Of a stretch of 64,000 bases of DNA, positions 1-10,600 are shown in pieces (position 1 is the stretch's first letter; the number at the start of each line of letters is the position of its first letter). Source of the stretch: Pyxidicoccus sp. MSG2 (GTDB taxonomy: Bacteria > Myxococcota > Myxococcia > Myxococcales > Myxococcaceae); assembly GCF_026626705.1 (NCBI RefSeq), contig NZ_JAPNKC010000001.1, positions 496,001 to 560,000 of the forward strand, read 5' to 3'. Below the pieces are notes generated by a model. The model saw nothing but the letters and a program-made list of their open reading frames with translations. It was not told the DNA's origin and did not search any database. The position numbers and the translations under genes are program-made.

Positions 1-34
1 ATCTCGTGACCTGAAGCTCTTTAGAGTGGGTGGC

Positions 35-502
35 ATGTCCGAAGAAACGACCTTCGTCTCCCGCGTCCCCTACGAGCACACGCACCCGACGGTGCTGGCC
101 GTCTACTGCTCCGACGGACGCTTCACGGATGCCGTCGAGGACCTCGCGCAGCACCTGGGGCACGAGCGCATCGACACGCTGACGATTCCCGGAGGCCCCG
201 GCCTGCTCAACCGCTGGGTGGCGGACTACCTGGAGAGCGATGTCGTCACCCGCGCCGCGCGCTTCCTCATCGAGGGCCACCACATCACCGAGGTGCTGCT
301 GTTGGCCCACGCGGGCTGCGGCTACTACGGGGCCCGGCACGGCAGCATGGGCCCGGACTTCATCGCGGAGCAGCAGCTCACGGACCTGCGCCACGCCGCC
401 GAGGAACTGCAGAAGGCCTACCCCGGCATCCACGTGCGCCTCTACTTCACCCGCCCCCACGACACGCGCATCCACTTCGAGCCCGTGTCGCTGAAGGCGT
501 AG
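35..502 (+). CDS. Beta-carbonic-anhydrase-like protein
   Basis: Small cytoplasmic protein of 155 residues with the zinc-site pattern of beta-class carbonic anhydrases: CSDGR at about 25-29 (Cys, Asp, Arg of the C-x-D-x-R motif) and HAGC at about 92-95 (H-x-x-C). The expected reaction is CO2 hydration to bicarbonate, but the protein is shorter than typical beta enzymes (about 200 residues) and the flanking sequence is divergent, so it could be a related fold with another role. An in-frame GTG at 26 could add three residues (MGG); the ATG at 35 was preferred. Only 34 bases of upstream DNA are in the window. It converges on the permease that ends at 511. Confidence 0.7.
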   Translation: MSEETTFVSRVPYEHTHPTVLAVYCSDGRFTDAVEDLAQHLGHERIDTLTIPGGPGLLNRWVADYLESDVVTRAARFLIEGHHITEVLLLAHAGCGYYGARHGSMGPDFIAEQQLTDLRHAAEELQKAYPGIHVRLYFTRPHDTRIHFEPVSLKA

Positions 503-510
503 CGGGCGCG

Positions 511-1992
511 CTAGAGCCGGCCGCCCGGCGGCGCGGCGGCGCGCTCCGCATGGCCGATGCGCGAGTGCTTGCGGCCATACCCGAAGTAGATGGCGAGGCC
601 GATGGCCAGCCACACCACCAGGCGCAGCCACGTGTCCAGCCCCAGCCCCACCATCAGCGCCACGCAGATGAGGATGCCCAGCACCGGCACCACCGGGACG
701 AACGGCGTGCGGAAGGGCCGGGGCAGCTCCGGGCTGCGGTAGCGCAACACCAGCACGCCGCCGCAGACGATGACGAAGGCGAACAGCGTGCCGATGGAGA
801 CGAGACGCCCCAGCAGGCCGATGGGGAAAAGCCCCGCCACCGCCATGGACACCGCGCCCGTCAGCAGCGTGGCCGCGTACGGCGTCTTGAAGCGCGGGTG
901 CACGTGGGAGAAGAAGGGCGGCAGGAGGCCGTCGCGCGACATGGCGTAGAAGATGCGCGGCTGGCCCATCAACATGACGAGCACCACCGAGGCCAGGCCG
1001 GCGATGGCCCCCAGGCTGACGATGGGCCGCAGCCAGTTGAGCGCCGGGCCCGCCTTGGAGATGGCCAGATACACGGGCTCCGGTACGTTGAGGGTGCTGT
1101 AGTGCGCCAGCCCCGTCATCACCCCCGACATCAGCACGTACAGCACCGTGCAGATGGCGAGCGAGCCCAGGATTCCCACCGGCAGGTCCTTCTGCGGGTT
1201 GCGCGTCTCCTGCGCGGCGGTGGACACGGCGTCGAAGCCGATGAAGGCGAAGAAGATGACGCCCGCACCCGCCAGCACGCCGCTCCAGCCGTACTCACCG
1301 AAGTGGCCCGTGTTCTCCGGGATGAAGGGCGTCCAGTTGGCGGGCTCCACGTAGAAGGCCCCGAAGCCGATGACCAGCAGCACCACCGCCACCTTCACGA
1401 CGACGATGATGTTGTTGACCCGCGCGGACTCCTGCACGCCCACGCAGAGCATCACCGTCAGCAGCCCCACCAGCAGCGCCGCCGGCAGGTTGACGATGGC
1501 GCCGGTGAGGTGCGGCACGTGCGAGCCCGCCGCCACCTCGAAGGGCGCGGAGATGAACGCCGCCGGCAGGTCCACGTGCAGGTAGTCGCGCAGGAACGAC
1601 GTGAGGTAGCCGGCCCAGCCCACCGCCACCGCGGAGGAGGCGAAGAGGTACTCGAGGATGAGGTCCCAGCCGATGACCCAGGCCACCAACTCGCCCATCG
1701 TGGCGTAGCCGTAGGTGTAGGCGCTGCCGGCGACGGGAATCATCGCCGCGAACTCCGCGTAGCACAGCCCCGCGAAGAGGCAGCCCACGCCCGCGAGGAT
1801 GAAGGCCAGGGTGATGGCCGGCCCGGAGTGCTGGGCCGCCGCCGTCCCCGTCACCACGAAGATGCCCGAGCCGATGATGGCGCCCACGCCCAGCAGCGCC
1901 AGATGGACGCCCGTGAGGGTGCGGCGCAGCTCGTGCCCCTCGCCATCCTGGCCCTGGAGCTGGGCGATGCTCTTCTTCGACCAGATACCCAT
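511..1992 (-). CDS. APC-family amino acid permease
   Basis: Inner-membrane amino acid transporter of the APC superfamily, 493 residues, with about a dozen hydrophobic segments. The first membrane segment has the family's unwound glycine-rich substrate site (VGAIIGSGIFVVTG, about 36-49). Length and sequence resemble the YfnA/cationic amino acid transporter group, which exchanges or imports amino acids with protons. The substrate cannot be read from sequence. The N-terminus is a short cytosolic stretch beginning MGIWSKKS. It stands alone, facing the gene at 35-502. Confidence 0.9.
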   Translation of the reverse strand: MGIWSKKSIAQLQGQDGEGHELRRTLTGVHLALLGVGAIIGSGIFVVTGTAAAQHSGPAITLAFILAGVGCLFAGLCYAEFAAMIPVAGSAYTYGYATMGELVAWVIGWDLILEYLFASSAVAVGWAGYLTSFLRDYLHVDLPAAFISAPFEVAAGSHVPHLTGAIVNLPAALLVGLLTVMLCVGVQESARVNNIIVVVKVAVVLLVIGFGAFYVEPANWTPFIPENTGHFGEYGWSGVLAGAGVIFFAFIGFDAVSTAAQETRNPQKDLPVGILGSLAICTVLYVLMSGVMTGLAHYSTLNVPEPVYLAISKAGPALNWLRPIVSLGAIAGLASVVLVMLMGQPRIFYAMSRDGLLPPFFSHVHPRFKTPYAATLLTGAVSMAVAGLFPIGLLGRLVSIGTLFAFVIVCGGVLVLRYRSPELPRPFRTPFVPVVPVLGILICVALMVGLGLDTWLRLVVWLAIGLAIYFGYGRKHSRIGHAERAAAPPGGRL

Positions 1993-2092
1993 GCGCGGCA
2001 GTCAACACCGGCGCCTCTCCCAGCGGAAGCGCCGTGTGCGGCCGTCACGGGCGAGTGTCAAACGAGGGGGCGCCTTTCGGGCTTCCCGGTGA

Positions 2093-2797
2093 CTACCCGC
2101 GGCGCCAGTCCTGGCGCGGGGCCACCTGGGTGCGGCGGTCCTCGCGCCGCTCGTGGCGGTCCTCCCGCTGCTCACGCCGGTCCTCGCGCAGCTCCTGCCG
2201 CCCCTGGTTCAGCTCCTGCTGTCCCAGCTCGATGAGCTCCACGATGAGAGCGCGCTTGTGGTTGAGCGCCCCACCCCGCCGCTGCCCCTCCAGCTGGGCC
2301 AGCTCCCGGGCAATCACCTGGCGCGAGCGCAGCGCGGCGGCCTCCACCCGCGCGTCGCGGCGGTCATCACGCACGTCGCGGCGGTCATCGCGCACGTCGC
2401 GGCGGTCATTCCGGTACGCCGCGCTCCGGCGCCACCCGGCGTCGTCCCGCGCCTCCCACTGCTCGGAGCGCAGCTCGCGCTCGCTGCGGCGCGCCTCGCG
2501 CACGTCCGACGCCAGCTCCGCGTGGCTCTCCGCCAGCTCCGCCCGCAGCAGCCCGCGCAGCGTGTTCTCCACCGCGACCATGTCCCGCTCGCTCCGTCGC
2601 GCCCACGCGGCGTCGAAGCGCGCGAGCACGGCCTGCAGCTCCTGCACGTCGCGCTTGTCGTCCCGCTGCTCGCGGCGGTCCTGTCGCAGCTCCTGGTGGT
2701 CCTGGGCGCGCTCCGTGCGGTTGCGGCGGGAGTCGGCGGCCTGGGCACTGCCGGCAAGGAGGAGGGCGGCGACCAGTGCGGAAGAGAAGCGGTTCAT
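2093..2797 (-). CDS. Secreted Arg/Asp-rich repeat protein
   Basis: Protein of 234 residues with a clear signal peptide (MNRFSSALVAALLLAGSAQA, cleaved after AQA). The mature part is almost entirely charged, with arginine alternating with aspartate and glutamate. It includes a short tandem RRDVRDD repeat near the middle (repeat DNA about 2360-2410) and another RxDRREQRED run at the C-terminus. Heptad-like spacing suggests helical or coiled-coil structure in the periplasm or outside. No enzymatic motif is visible and no family was recognised. The low complexity gives long false ORFs on the other strand. Confidence 0.6.
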   Translation of the reverse strand: MNRFSSALVAALLLAGSAQAADSRRNRTERAQDHQELRQDRREQRDDKRDVQELQAVLARFDAAWARRSERDMVAVENTLRGLLRAELAESHAELASDVREARRSERELRSEQWEARDDAGWRRSAAYRNDRRDVRDDRRDVRDDRRDARVEAAALRSRQVIARELAQLEGQRRGGALNHKRALIVELIELGQQELNQGRQELREDRREQREDRHERREDRRTQVAPRQDWRRG

Positions 2798-2958
2798 GGG
2801 GTGTGTCCTCGGGGGCGCTAGGGCCCGTTGTCGCGTTCGGGAAGATGGACGGGAGCAGCCCTACTTTATTCGCATCCCCGGCCTGGTCATTCGAGGGCCC
2901 AGGAGTGCGCTCCCACGGCCCGTGAAGTCGCAAGACCTACACAGCCCCCACGAAGAAG

Positions 2959-2986
2959 GGGCCCGGACGTTTCGCGGTCCGGGCCC
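2959..2986 (-). terminator. Hairpin terminator after the Asp-box protein gene
   Basis: Perfect 10-base-pair inverted repeat (GGGCCCGGAC and GTCCGGGCCC) with an 8-base loop, lying just downstream of the minus-strand gene that ends at 3017. On the minus strand it is followed by a pyrimidine-rich CCTTCTTCG stretch rather than a pure T run, so termination is likely but not certain. Confidence 0.6.
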
Positions 2987-3016
2987 CCAGGGACTTCCGT
3001 CAGGACTCACCGGGGA

Positions 3017-5389
3017 CTACGGCTGCAGCTCCCAGACGGAGCGGCCGAACGTGGCGGCGCGCACCAGGCTGGAGTCCGGGAGCACCTGCACGTCCGTCAC
3101 CTCGACGAGCGGCATGCCGGCGCCGAAGCGCGTCCACGAGGCGCCCGCGTCGGTGGAGCGGTACACGCCCAGGTGCGTGGCGGCGTACAGCGTGGCGCTG
3201 CTGCCGGGGTCCACGGTGACGGTATTCACCGGCACGCCCGCGGGCAGGCCGTTCTCGATGGCCGTCCAGCTGGCGCCGAAGTCCGTGGACTTCCACAGGT
3301 GGTTCTTCGTCCCGTCCGGGGCCACCGAGCCCACGTAGAGGATGTTGTGGTCGGCCGGGTCGAAGGTGATGTCGCTCAGGCTCAGGCCGTTGTTGGGCAG
3401 CGCCGCGGGCGTCGTCCAGGTGGAGCCGCCGTTGCTCGACAGGAACACGCGGCCGCCGCTGGCGACCACGCCGACGACGCTCGCGTTGGACTTCGCCGCG
3501 GCCACGTTGCGGATGAACAGGTTGGTGGTGGGCAGGCCGCTGACGCCGAGCGCCGTCCACGCGCTGCCGAAGTTCGTGGACTTGTACACCTTGGTGTTCG
3601 AGTGCGTGTAGACGGTGTTGCCCGTGGCGTCCGCGAGCCCCAGGGCCAGGCGGGTGGTGAACGGCGCGGTGCTGCTGTTGTTGCACTCGGTGATGCCGCT
3701 GCACGCGGACACCCAGTTGAGGCCGCCGTCGGTGCTGCGCTGGATGCGCGCGTAGTACAGCGAGCCGAGCATCAGGTTCCCGTTGGTGGGGTGGATTTCG
3801 CAGTCGAACCCGTCGCCGCCAATCTCCTGGTTGTAGACGGCGGTGTTGCTGACGCGCACGCGGGTGCCGTTGTCCTGCAGGCCCGCGATGACGGCGTTGC
3901 GGTTCGCCCCGGAGATGCCGATGTCGTAGATGAGGTGCGAGGCGATGCCCACGTTCATCGAGTCGCTGAAGGTGGCGCCGCCGTCGGTGGAGAAGAAGAT
4001 GCCGCCGTCATTGCCGATGTAGAGCTTCGTGCCCGTGGGGTCGAAGGTCGCCGCGTGGAAGTCCGCGTGCACGTACGGCAGGGAGAACTGCCCCAGCCAG
4101 TTGGAGACCTGGGAGTACGTCGAGCCACCGTCGGTGGTCTTCGCCAGGTGCAGCGCGCCGCCGAAGAACACGAGGTTCGGGTTCGTGGGGCTGACGATGA
4201 GCAACTGGTCGTACCAGCCCTGGGTATTGAAGAGGGTGCTGACGGTGCGCCCCTCCGCGTTGCCATTCTTGTAGCGCTTGGCACCGGCGGACAGCGCGGT
4301 CCACGTGGTGCCGCCGTTGGTGGACTTGAAGATGTCCGCCAGGTCGCCGCTGGGGTTGGCGGCCAGCGCGTAGACGGTGTTCCGGTTGGACGGCGCCGCG
4401 GCGACGGTGATGCGCTCCAGGCCCGCGCTGGCCGTCACGCCCGTGGCGCGCGTCCACGTGGCCCCGTTGTCGCTGGAGGCCCAGATCTGCCCCTGGTACG
4501 TGCCGCTGGCGGCGAGCGGGTCCGCGTCGACGCTGGCGACGAACTTCGTGCCGCCGGTCCACTCAATCGACCAGCCGTAGGGCGCCCCGGCGAAGCCGGT
4601 GCTCATGGAGATGGAGGACCAGGTGGCGCCCGCGTCCACCGAGCGGAACAGGCCCGCGCTGGTGGCCGCCAGGACGACGTTGCTGTCGCCCGGCGCGACG
4701 ATGAGGTCGGCAATCTCCGTGGCGGCGCCCAGATACACCGGCGTGAACCAGGTGTTCCCGCCGTCGGTGGACTTCACCAGGCCCAGGCCCGTGCCGTCGA
4801 ACGGGTCGCCGAGGCCCAGGTACAGGGTGTTGCTGTTGTTCGGGTCGATGGCCAGCGAGCCCGTGGACAGGCTGCCCAGCGTCTCCGACCTGGGAGTCCA
4901 GGTGGTGCCACCGTCGGTGGTCTTCCAGACGCCGCCGCCAGAGAAGGCCACATAGATGATGGAGGGGTTGTTCTTGTCGACGATGATGTCGCGCACGCGG
5001 CCCGCGTCCGTCTTGTTCAGGCTGGTGCTGCCGTTCTGCATGTAGTTGGCCTTGGTGGGGCCGATGTTCACCCACGTCGTGCCCGTGGCGGCGATGGACG
5101 CCGTCGGGTCACCCGACGCGGTGATGCTCGTGCTGGTGCCCGGCAGCAGGGAGGCGTACTTCGCGCGCTCCTTCGCCGCCGCGTCATTCATGAACTTGCG
5201 GAACGAGGGCGACCACGGGCCCCCCTTGCGCAGCCCCTTGCCGTGCGGCTTCGCGTAGGACTCGTTGTACCACTCGTCCATCGCCCGCTTGCGCGCGTTG
5301 GGGTCGTCCTTCTCCCCCGCCAACGACGCGCCACTCATGACCACCACCGCTGCCGCAACCAACCGCTGCCATTTCTTGAGCTGGGACAT
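3017..5389 (-). CDS. Secreted Asp-box (sialidase/BNR-repeat) protein
   Basis: Secreted protein of 790 residues. A signal peptide (about residues 1-24) and a charged linker precede many Asp-box repeats of the type S/T-x-D-x-G-x-T-W, for example KTTDGGTTW and KSTDGGNTW. These form beta-propeller blades as in sialidases, xyloglucanases and Vps10-like proteins. The whole chain from about residue 100 on is propeller, probably two propellers. The Asp-boxes are structural, so substrate and even catalysis are not shown by sequence. In a predatory soil bacterium a secreted polysaccharide-acting role is plausible. A strong hairpin follows the gene; 164 bases separate it from the divergent aminotransferase gene. 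Confidence 0.75.
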   Translation of the reverse strand: MSQLKKWQRLVAAAVVVMSGASLAGEKDDPNARKRAMDEWYNESYAKPHGKGLRKGGPWSPSFRKFMNDAAAKERAKYASLLPGTSTSITASGDPTASIAATGTTWVNIGPTKANYMQNGSTSLNKTDAGRVRDIIVDKNNPSIIYVAFSGGGVWKTTDGGTTWTPRSETLGSLSTGSLAIDPNNSNTLYLGLGDPFDGTGLGLVKSTDGGNTWFTPVYLGAATEIADLIVAPGDSNVVLAATSAGLFRSVDAGATWSSISMSTGFAGAPYGWSIEWTGGTKFVASVDADPLAASGTYQGQIWASSDNGATWTRATGVTASAGLERITVAAAPSNRNTVYALAANPSGDLADIFKSTNGGTTWTALSAGAKRYKNGNAEGRTVSTLFNTQGWYDQLLIVSPTNPNLVFFGGALHLAKTTDGGSTYSQVSNWLGQFSLPYVHADFHAATFDPTGTKLYIGNDGGIFFSTDGGATFSDSMNVGIASHLIYDIGISGANRNAVIAGLQDNGTRVRVSNTAVYNQEIGGDGFDCEIHPTNGNLMLGSLYYARIQRSTDGGLNWVSACSGITECNNSSTAPFTTRLALGLADATGNTVYTHSNTKVYKSTNFGSAWTALGVSGLPTTNLFIRNVAAAKSNASVVGVVASGGRVFLSSNGGSTWTTPAALPNNGLSLSDITFDPADHNILYVGSVAPDGTKNHLWKSTDFGASWTAIENGLPAGVPVNTVTVDPGSSATLYAATHLGVYRSTDAGASWTRFGAGMPLVEVTDVQVLPDSSLVRAATFGRSVWELQP

Positions 5390-5553
5390 CCGTGCTCCTG
5401 CGAGGTGAAGAGGTCGCCGTGCGGCCCGGGGGGAGTCCGTGATGTAGGGCTTTTCGGCTTATTGGGACCAGGGGTTGAACACCCGGATTCCCCGTTCCGG
5501 CCTGGGAGACTCCATCCACCCCCGAGCGGCCACTTCACACTCGCAGCACGATT

Positions 5554-6759
5554 ATGCTGCCCACCGACATGACCTCTTCGCTCGCCGCGCACTTCCCCGC
5601 CCTGCGCTCTGGCTTCAGCTACCTGGACAATGCCGCCGGGGCCCAGGTGCCCTCGCACACCATCGACGCCATCTCCCAATTCCTCTCCGGCGGGAGCTGC
5701 AACGTGGGTCAGCCCTACCCTGCCTCGGTGGCGGCGACGGAATTGAAGGCGCGGGCGCGGGCGGCCACGGCGGAGTTCCTCCACTGCCAGCCCGAGGAGG
5801 TGATGCTGGGCACCAGCGCCACCTCGCTCACCTTCCAGCTCGGGCGCGCCTTCTCACGCCTGTTCCGGGCGGGCGACGAGGTGGTCATCTCCGAGCTGGA
5901 GCATGAGTCCAACGCGACGCCCTGGCGGATGCTGGAAGCGCAGGGCGTGGGCGTGAAGACCTGGCGCGCGCGCTGGCCCGAAGGGCGCCTGGAGCCGGCG
6001 GACCTGCGGGCGCTGCTCACGCCGCGCACGCGGCTGGTGGCGGTGACGGCGGCGGCCAACTCGGTGGGGGCCACTCCGGACCTGGCTGCCGCGGCGGAAC
6101 TGGCGCACGGCGTGGGCGCGTGGCTCATCGTGGACGCGGTGCACTCCAGCCCGCACCACCTGCCTGACGTGAAGGGCTGGGGCGCGGACTTCGCCACCTT
6201 CTCCCAGTACAAGGTGTTCGGCCCGCACCTGGGCTGCCTGTACGTGCGGCGCGAACTGCTGGCGGGGCTGCCCGCGGACAAGCTCTGGTTCGTGCCGGAC
6301 GACAGCCCGCAGAAGTTCGAGCCGGGCACCGCCAACCATGAGGCCCTGGCCGGCTGGCTGGGCTCGCTGGCCTACCTGCGCGAGGTGCTTGGAGGAGGAC
6401 AGCCAGGGCGCGCCGGGCTGGAGACGGCATTCCGGCGCATCGAGTCCCTGGAGCGTCCGCTGCTGGAGTCCACGCTGGAGCGGCTGCTCGCCAACCCACG
6501 CGTGCGGCTGTATGGCCCGCGCGAGCCCCGGGGACGCGTGGCCACCTTCTGCTTCAACGTGCAGGGTGTGCCGCCGCGCGCGGTGGCGGAGCACCTGGCG
6601 GCACGGGGCGTGGGCGTGGCCGCGGGCCACTACTACGCCACCCTGGCCGCCCAGGCGCTGGGCCTCATGCCCGACGGCGCCGTGCGCGCCTCGCTGCTGC
6701 ACTACAACACCGCCGAGGACGTGGACCGGCTCATCGCCGGACTGGACTCGCTGCGCTGA
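5554..6759 (+). CDS. Class V aminotransferase, cysteine desulfurase-like
   Basis: PLP enzyme of 401 residues in the SufS/NifS-like branch of class V aminotransferases. Visible landmarks are YLDNAAGAQVP near the start, the HES motif following SELE, the PLP-binding aspartate and histidines in VDAVHSSPHH, and the Schiff-base lysine in SQYKVFG. It resembles the 'cysteine desulfurase-like, VC1184' group more than housekeeping IscS. No Suf/Isc partner genes are nearby, so desulfurase activity is an inference. The start could also be the Met at 5569; neither has a good ribosome site. It is followed after 10 bases by the sigma factor gene. Confidence 0.8.
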   Translation: MLPTDMTSSLAAHFPALRSGFSYLDNAAGAQVPSHTIDAISQFLSGGSCNVGQPYPASVAATELKARARAATAEFLHCQPEEVMLGTSATSLTFQLGRAFSRLFRAGDEVVISELEHESNATPWRMLEAQGVGVKTWRARWPEGRLEPADLRALLTPRTRLVAVTAAANSVGATPDLAAAAELAHGVGAWLIVDAVHSSPHHLPDVKGWGADFATFSQYKVFGPHLGCLYVRRELLAGLPADKLWFVPDDSPQKFEPGTANHEALAGWLGSLAYLREVLGGGQPGRAGLETAFRRIESLERPLLESTLERLLANPRVRLYGPREPRGRVATFCFNVQGVPPRAVAEHLAARGVGVAAGHYYATLAAQALGLMPDGAVRASLLHYNTAEDVDRLIAGLDSLR

Positions 6760-6769
6760 CGGCCCCGCC

Positions 6770-7645
6770 ATGAAGCTCCTGCGGTCCTTCCTGGAGGGCG
6801 CGGCGCGCCCCGCGGCCCCCGAAGAGGCGGACGAGCTCGCCCGCCAGCTCGCTGACGCCCTGGCCCGCGCCCGCGAGGCGTGGCCCGGCGTGGAGGTGGC
6901 CGCGGAGGACTTCGCGCGACACCTGGGAGCGCGCGTGGCGCGGGAGGCCTCGCTGACGGACGGGCTGCGCGCCCTGGCCGTGGAGGACCTCTACCTGGCG
7001 CGGGCGTGCCTCGCGGGGGACAGGGTGGCGCTCGACGGCCTCCAGCGCGCGGTGCTGGTGCCGGTGTCGCGGGCGGTGCGACGGGTGGACGCGTCAGACG
7101 CCTTCGTGGACGAGGTGCTCCAGCTCACGCGCATGAAGCTGCTGGTGGGCGGGGCGCGCCAGGAGCCGCGCCTGGCGGAGTATGCCGGACGGGGCGCGCT
7201 GCGGCGCTGGACGGAGGCCGTGGCGCTGGGCGTGGCGGTGGGACTCAAGCGCGGGGCGGTGAAGGCCCTGCCGCTGGACGACGCGCCGCTCGTGTCGGAG
7301 CTGCACACCGCGGACCCGGAGCTGGCGCTGATGCAGGAGCGCTACCGCCCCGCCTTCCGGGCCGCCTTCGCGGAGGCGCTGTCCGGCTTGTCGCCCAGGG
7401 ACAGGAACCTCCTGCGGCTGAGCCTGGTGCAGAACCTGGGCGTGGAGTCGCTGGGCACGCTCCACCAGGTGCACGCCTCCACCATCTCCCGCTGGCTCGC
7501 GAAGGCCCGCCAGTCCCTCCTCGAGGACACCCGCGCCGCGCTCGCACGGAGGCTGGCGCTCACGACGTCGCAGCTCGACAGCCTGCTGCGCGTCATGGAC
7601 GCCAGCCTGGCGGTGAGCCTGTCCTCGCTGCTGGACGAAGGATGA
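6770..7645 (+). CDS. RNA polymerase sigma factor, Myxococcales family 1 type
   Basis: Protein of 291 residues resembling the sigma-70-like family restricted to myxobacteria (Sig-70_gmx1 type). A region-2-like helical segment lies around residues 75-170, with DAFVDEVLQLTRMKLL in the core-binding part. A C-terminal region-4-like helix-turn-helix is seen around 200-250 (LSPRDRNLLRLSL, then HASTISRWLAKAR). The ATG at 6770 sits 10 bases after the preceding stop. The stop lies 4 bases before the start of a kinase whose N-terminus looks like a zinc anti-sigma domain, so the pair probably forms a regulatory unit. Its target promoters are unknown. Confidence 0.8.
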   Translation: MKLLRSFLEGAARPAAPEEADELARQLADALARAREAWPGVEVAAEDFARHLGARVAREASLTDGLRALAVEDLYLARACLAGDRVALDGLQRAVLVPVSRAVRRVDASDAFVDEVLQLTRMKLLVGGARQEPRLAEYAGRGALRRWTEAVALGVAVGLKRGAVKALPLDDAPLVSELHTADPELALMQERYRPAFRAAFAEALSGLSPRDRNLLRLSLVQNLGVESLGTLHQVHASTISRWLAKARQSLLEDTRAALARRLALTTSQLDSLLRVMDASLAVSLSSLLDEG

Positions 7646-7649
7646 ACGC

Positions 7650-10600
7650 ATGAGCCCGCCTCCCCTCCCCGGCTGCCTCGACGAGTCGCAATTGCTCGAC
7701 CTGGCCGACGGCGTGGCGCCGGAGGCCCTGCGCGTGAGCGCCGAGGCCCACGTGGATGGCTGCGCCGCCTGCCGCGAGCTGCTCGCAGGCTTCCTCCAGG
7801 CCCGGGCCCCGGCCGCGTCCGCAGGCGGGCCCGCCGAGGTGCCCACCCAGGCCGTCACCACCCTCCTCCAGGACACCCGTGTCTCCTCCGCACTGCGCCC
7901 GCGCGCGCTGGAGCGGGGCACGCTGCTGGGGCGCTACGTGGTGCTCGAGCGGCTGGGCGCCGGGGGCATGGGCGTGGTGTATGCGGCGTATGACCCGGGC
8001 ATCGACCGGCGCATCGGCCTGAAGCTCGTGCAGGCCCCGTCCGGCGTGGAGGGCGCCACCGAGCGGCTGCTGGACGAGGCCCGCGCGGCGGCGCGCACCC
8101 AGCACCCGCACGTCGTCGCCGTGCATGACGTGGGCGTCGTCGGCAACCTCGTCTTCATCGCCCTGGAGCTGGTGGACGGGGGCACGCTGCGCCAGCACCT
8201 CGCGGCCCGCCACCCGGGCTGGCGCGAGGTGGTGCGCCTGTACCTCCAGGCCGGACGGGGGCTGGCGGCCGCGCACGCGGCGGGCGTCGTCCACCGCGAC
8301 TTCAAGCCGGACAACGTCCTGATGGACCGCGCGGGGCGGGCGCGGGTGACGGACTTCGGGCTGGCGCGCTTCGCTTCCTCCACGGAGCCCGCCCTCGCCT
8401 CCTCTGGAACTCCTGACAGCGGCCCAGGCAGCGGCAAAGCCGGAGTGGCCACGTCGGTGGCGGGCACGCCGGGCTACATCGCCCCGGAGGCGCTCGCGGG
8501 CGGGCTCGTGGACGCGCACTCGGACCAGTACAGCTTCTGCGTGGCGCTTTACGAGGGGCTCTACGGGACGAGGCCCGGTGCCCCCGGGGAGCGCGCGGCG
8601 CAGGAGCGCGCCTCAGTACCCCGCGCGGTGCACACCGCCGTGGAGCGGGGCCTGGCCCCGGTGCCGGAGGAGCGGCACGCGTCGATGGACGCCCTCCTCA
8701 GCGCGCTGGAACGGGCGGTGTCCCCGCGCGCGGCCCGCTTCGCCGGAGGGCTGGGCGCGGGCATCGGCGTGGCGGCCGCGATTGCCGCCGTCTTCGTGGC
8801 TCGCGGGCCGCGGCCCTGCACGGACAGCCTTCAACGGCTCCAGGGTGCCTGGGACACGGCGCGCGGCGCGGCGCTGCGGCGCACCTTCCTCGGCTCGGGG
8901 GCCCCGGGCGCGGCGTCGCTGCATTCGGCCGTTCATCAGACGCTGGAGGCGTACGCAGCTGCCTGGGCAGGCGCGCACCAGGATGCGTGCGAGGCGACGC
9001 GGGTGCGGGGCGAGCAGTCCGAGGCGGCGTTGGACCTGCGCATGCACTGCCTGGAGCGGCGCAAGCGCGAGCTGGGGGCCACGGTGGAACTGCTCCTCGC
9101 CGCGGACCCGGACGCGGTGCTGAGCGCGCCCCAGACGGTGCGCGGACTGGAGCCGGTGTCCGACTGCGCCGACATGGAGGCGCTCGCCCGTCCCATGCCG
9201 CGGCCCACGCGGGGGCCCGAGGCCGTGCGTGTCCGCGCCGCGTACGACAGGCTGGCGGAGGCGATGGCGCGCGACAACGCGGGGCGCTGGAAGGAGGCCG
9301 CGGAGATTGCGGCCACGGTGGCCGCCGAGGCGGAGGCCGTCGGGTACAAGCCGCTGCTCGGCGAGGCGCTGCTCACGCAAGGGCGCTCCCTCCAGCACCA
9401 GCGCCAGGAGAAGGAAGCGGCGGTGCGCCTGCGGCGGGCGGCCCTGGCGTCGCAGGCCGGCCGCGACGACGTGCACGCCGCGGAGGCCTTCATCAACCTC
9501 GTCTTCGTGGAGGGCGAGCTGGCGGAGCGCCCGGAGCAGGCGGAGCTGTGGCGGGAGCTGGCGCAGTCGCTGCTGGAGCGCATCGGCGGTGATGACCGGC
9601 TGGAGGGAAACCTGGCCTTCCAACAGGGACTCGTGCTGGTGCGCCAGGGCCGCGCGGCCGAGGCCATTCCCCTGCTGCGCAAATGCCTCGCCATGCGCGA
9701 GCGGGCCTTCGGGAAGGACCATGCCTACCTCGTGGACGCGATGCTCACGCTGGGCACCGCGCTGCGGAGCGTGGGTCAGATGGAGGAAGCCCTCGCCGCC
9801 CAGCAGCGGACCCGGACGCTCATCGTGCGCAACTTCGGACCGGACCACCCCTACGTCGCGATGACTCTCAACAACATCGCGGGCACGTACGCCGCCATGC
9901 ACCGGTACGACGAGGCACTCGCGGCCTTCGCGGAGAGCCTGGCCACGTTCGAGCGGGCCTCTGGGCCCGGGCAGCCCGTGCCCTATGTCCTCGGCCTCTA
10001 CGGCAACATGGGCGCGGTGCACCTGGGCCGCGGAGACTTCGAGCAGGCGCGGCGCACGCTGGAGCAGGGCTGGCGGCTGGCCTTGGAGCACCGGCCGCCC
10101 GGCCACCCGGACCGCGCCTCGCTGGCGGGCCCGCTGGCGCTGGCGCTCACGAACCTGGGACGCACCGACGAGGCGCTGCGCCTGGTGCAGTCCGTGCGCG
10201 GGGAGCTGGACGCGGCGGAGGCGGACGGGCGCAACAGCGTGCGCAGCGCCGAGCTGCTGCAACAGGAGGCGGAGGTGCTGCTGCGCGTGGGCCGCTTCGA
10301 GCCGGCCGCGAGCGCCGCGCGCCGGGCCGCTGTGATGCTGCGCACGCTGGGGGCCCAGGACGAGCTGGCGGGCGCCCTCTCCACACTGGGCCTGGCGCTG
10401 CTCGGCGGGGGCCGCCTCCCCGAGGCGGAGCGCGTGGCGCGAGAGGCGCTGGAGCTGCGGCTGAAGCTGGCGGAGCCCCAGCCGTCCAAGCTGTCGGAGC
10501 CCCGGGCCGTGCTCGGCCGGGTGCTGCTGGCGCGAGGGGACGCGGCGGGCGCGAGAGTCCAGCTGGAGCAGGCCGTGGCGGGCTGGGAGGAGGACGGCGC

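Noticed and set aside
550-2235. 561-residue His/Arg/Gln-rich frame opposite the permease
   Set aside because: It is the antisense of a clear APC permease and has the low-complexity composition typical of high-GC shadow frames.
2093-2797. Arg/Asp-rich protein as a false frame
   Set aside because: Kept as a gene because it has a proper signal peptide and the opposite frames have none, though confidence is moderate.
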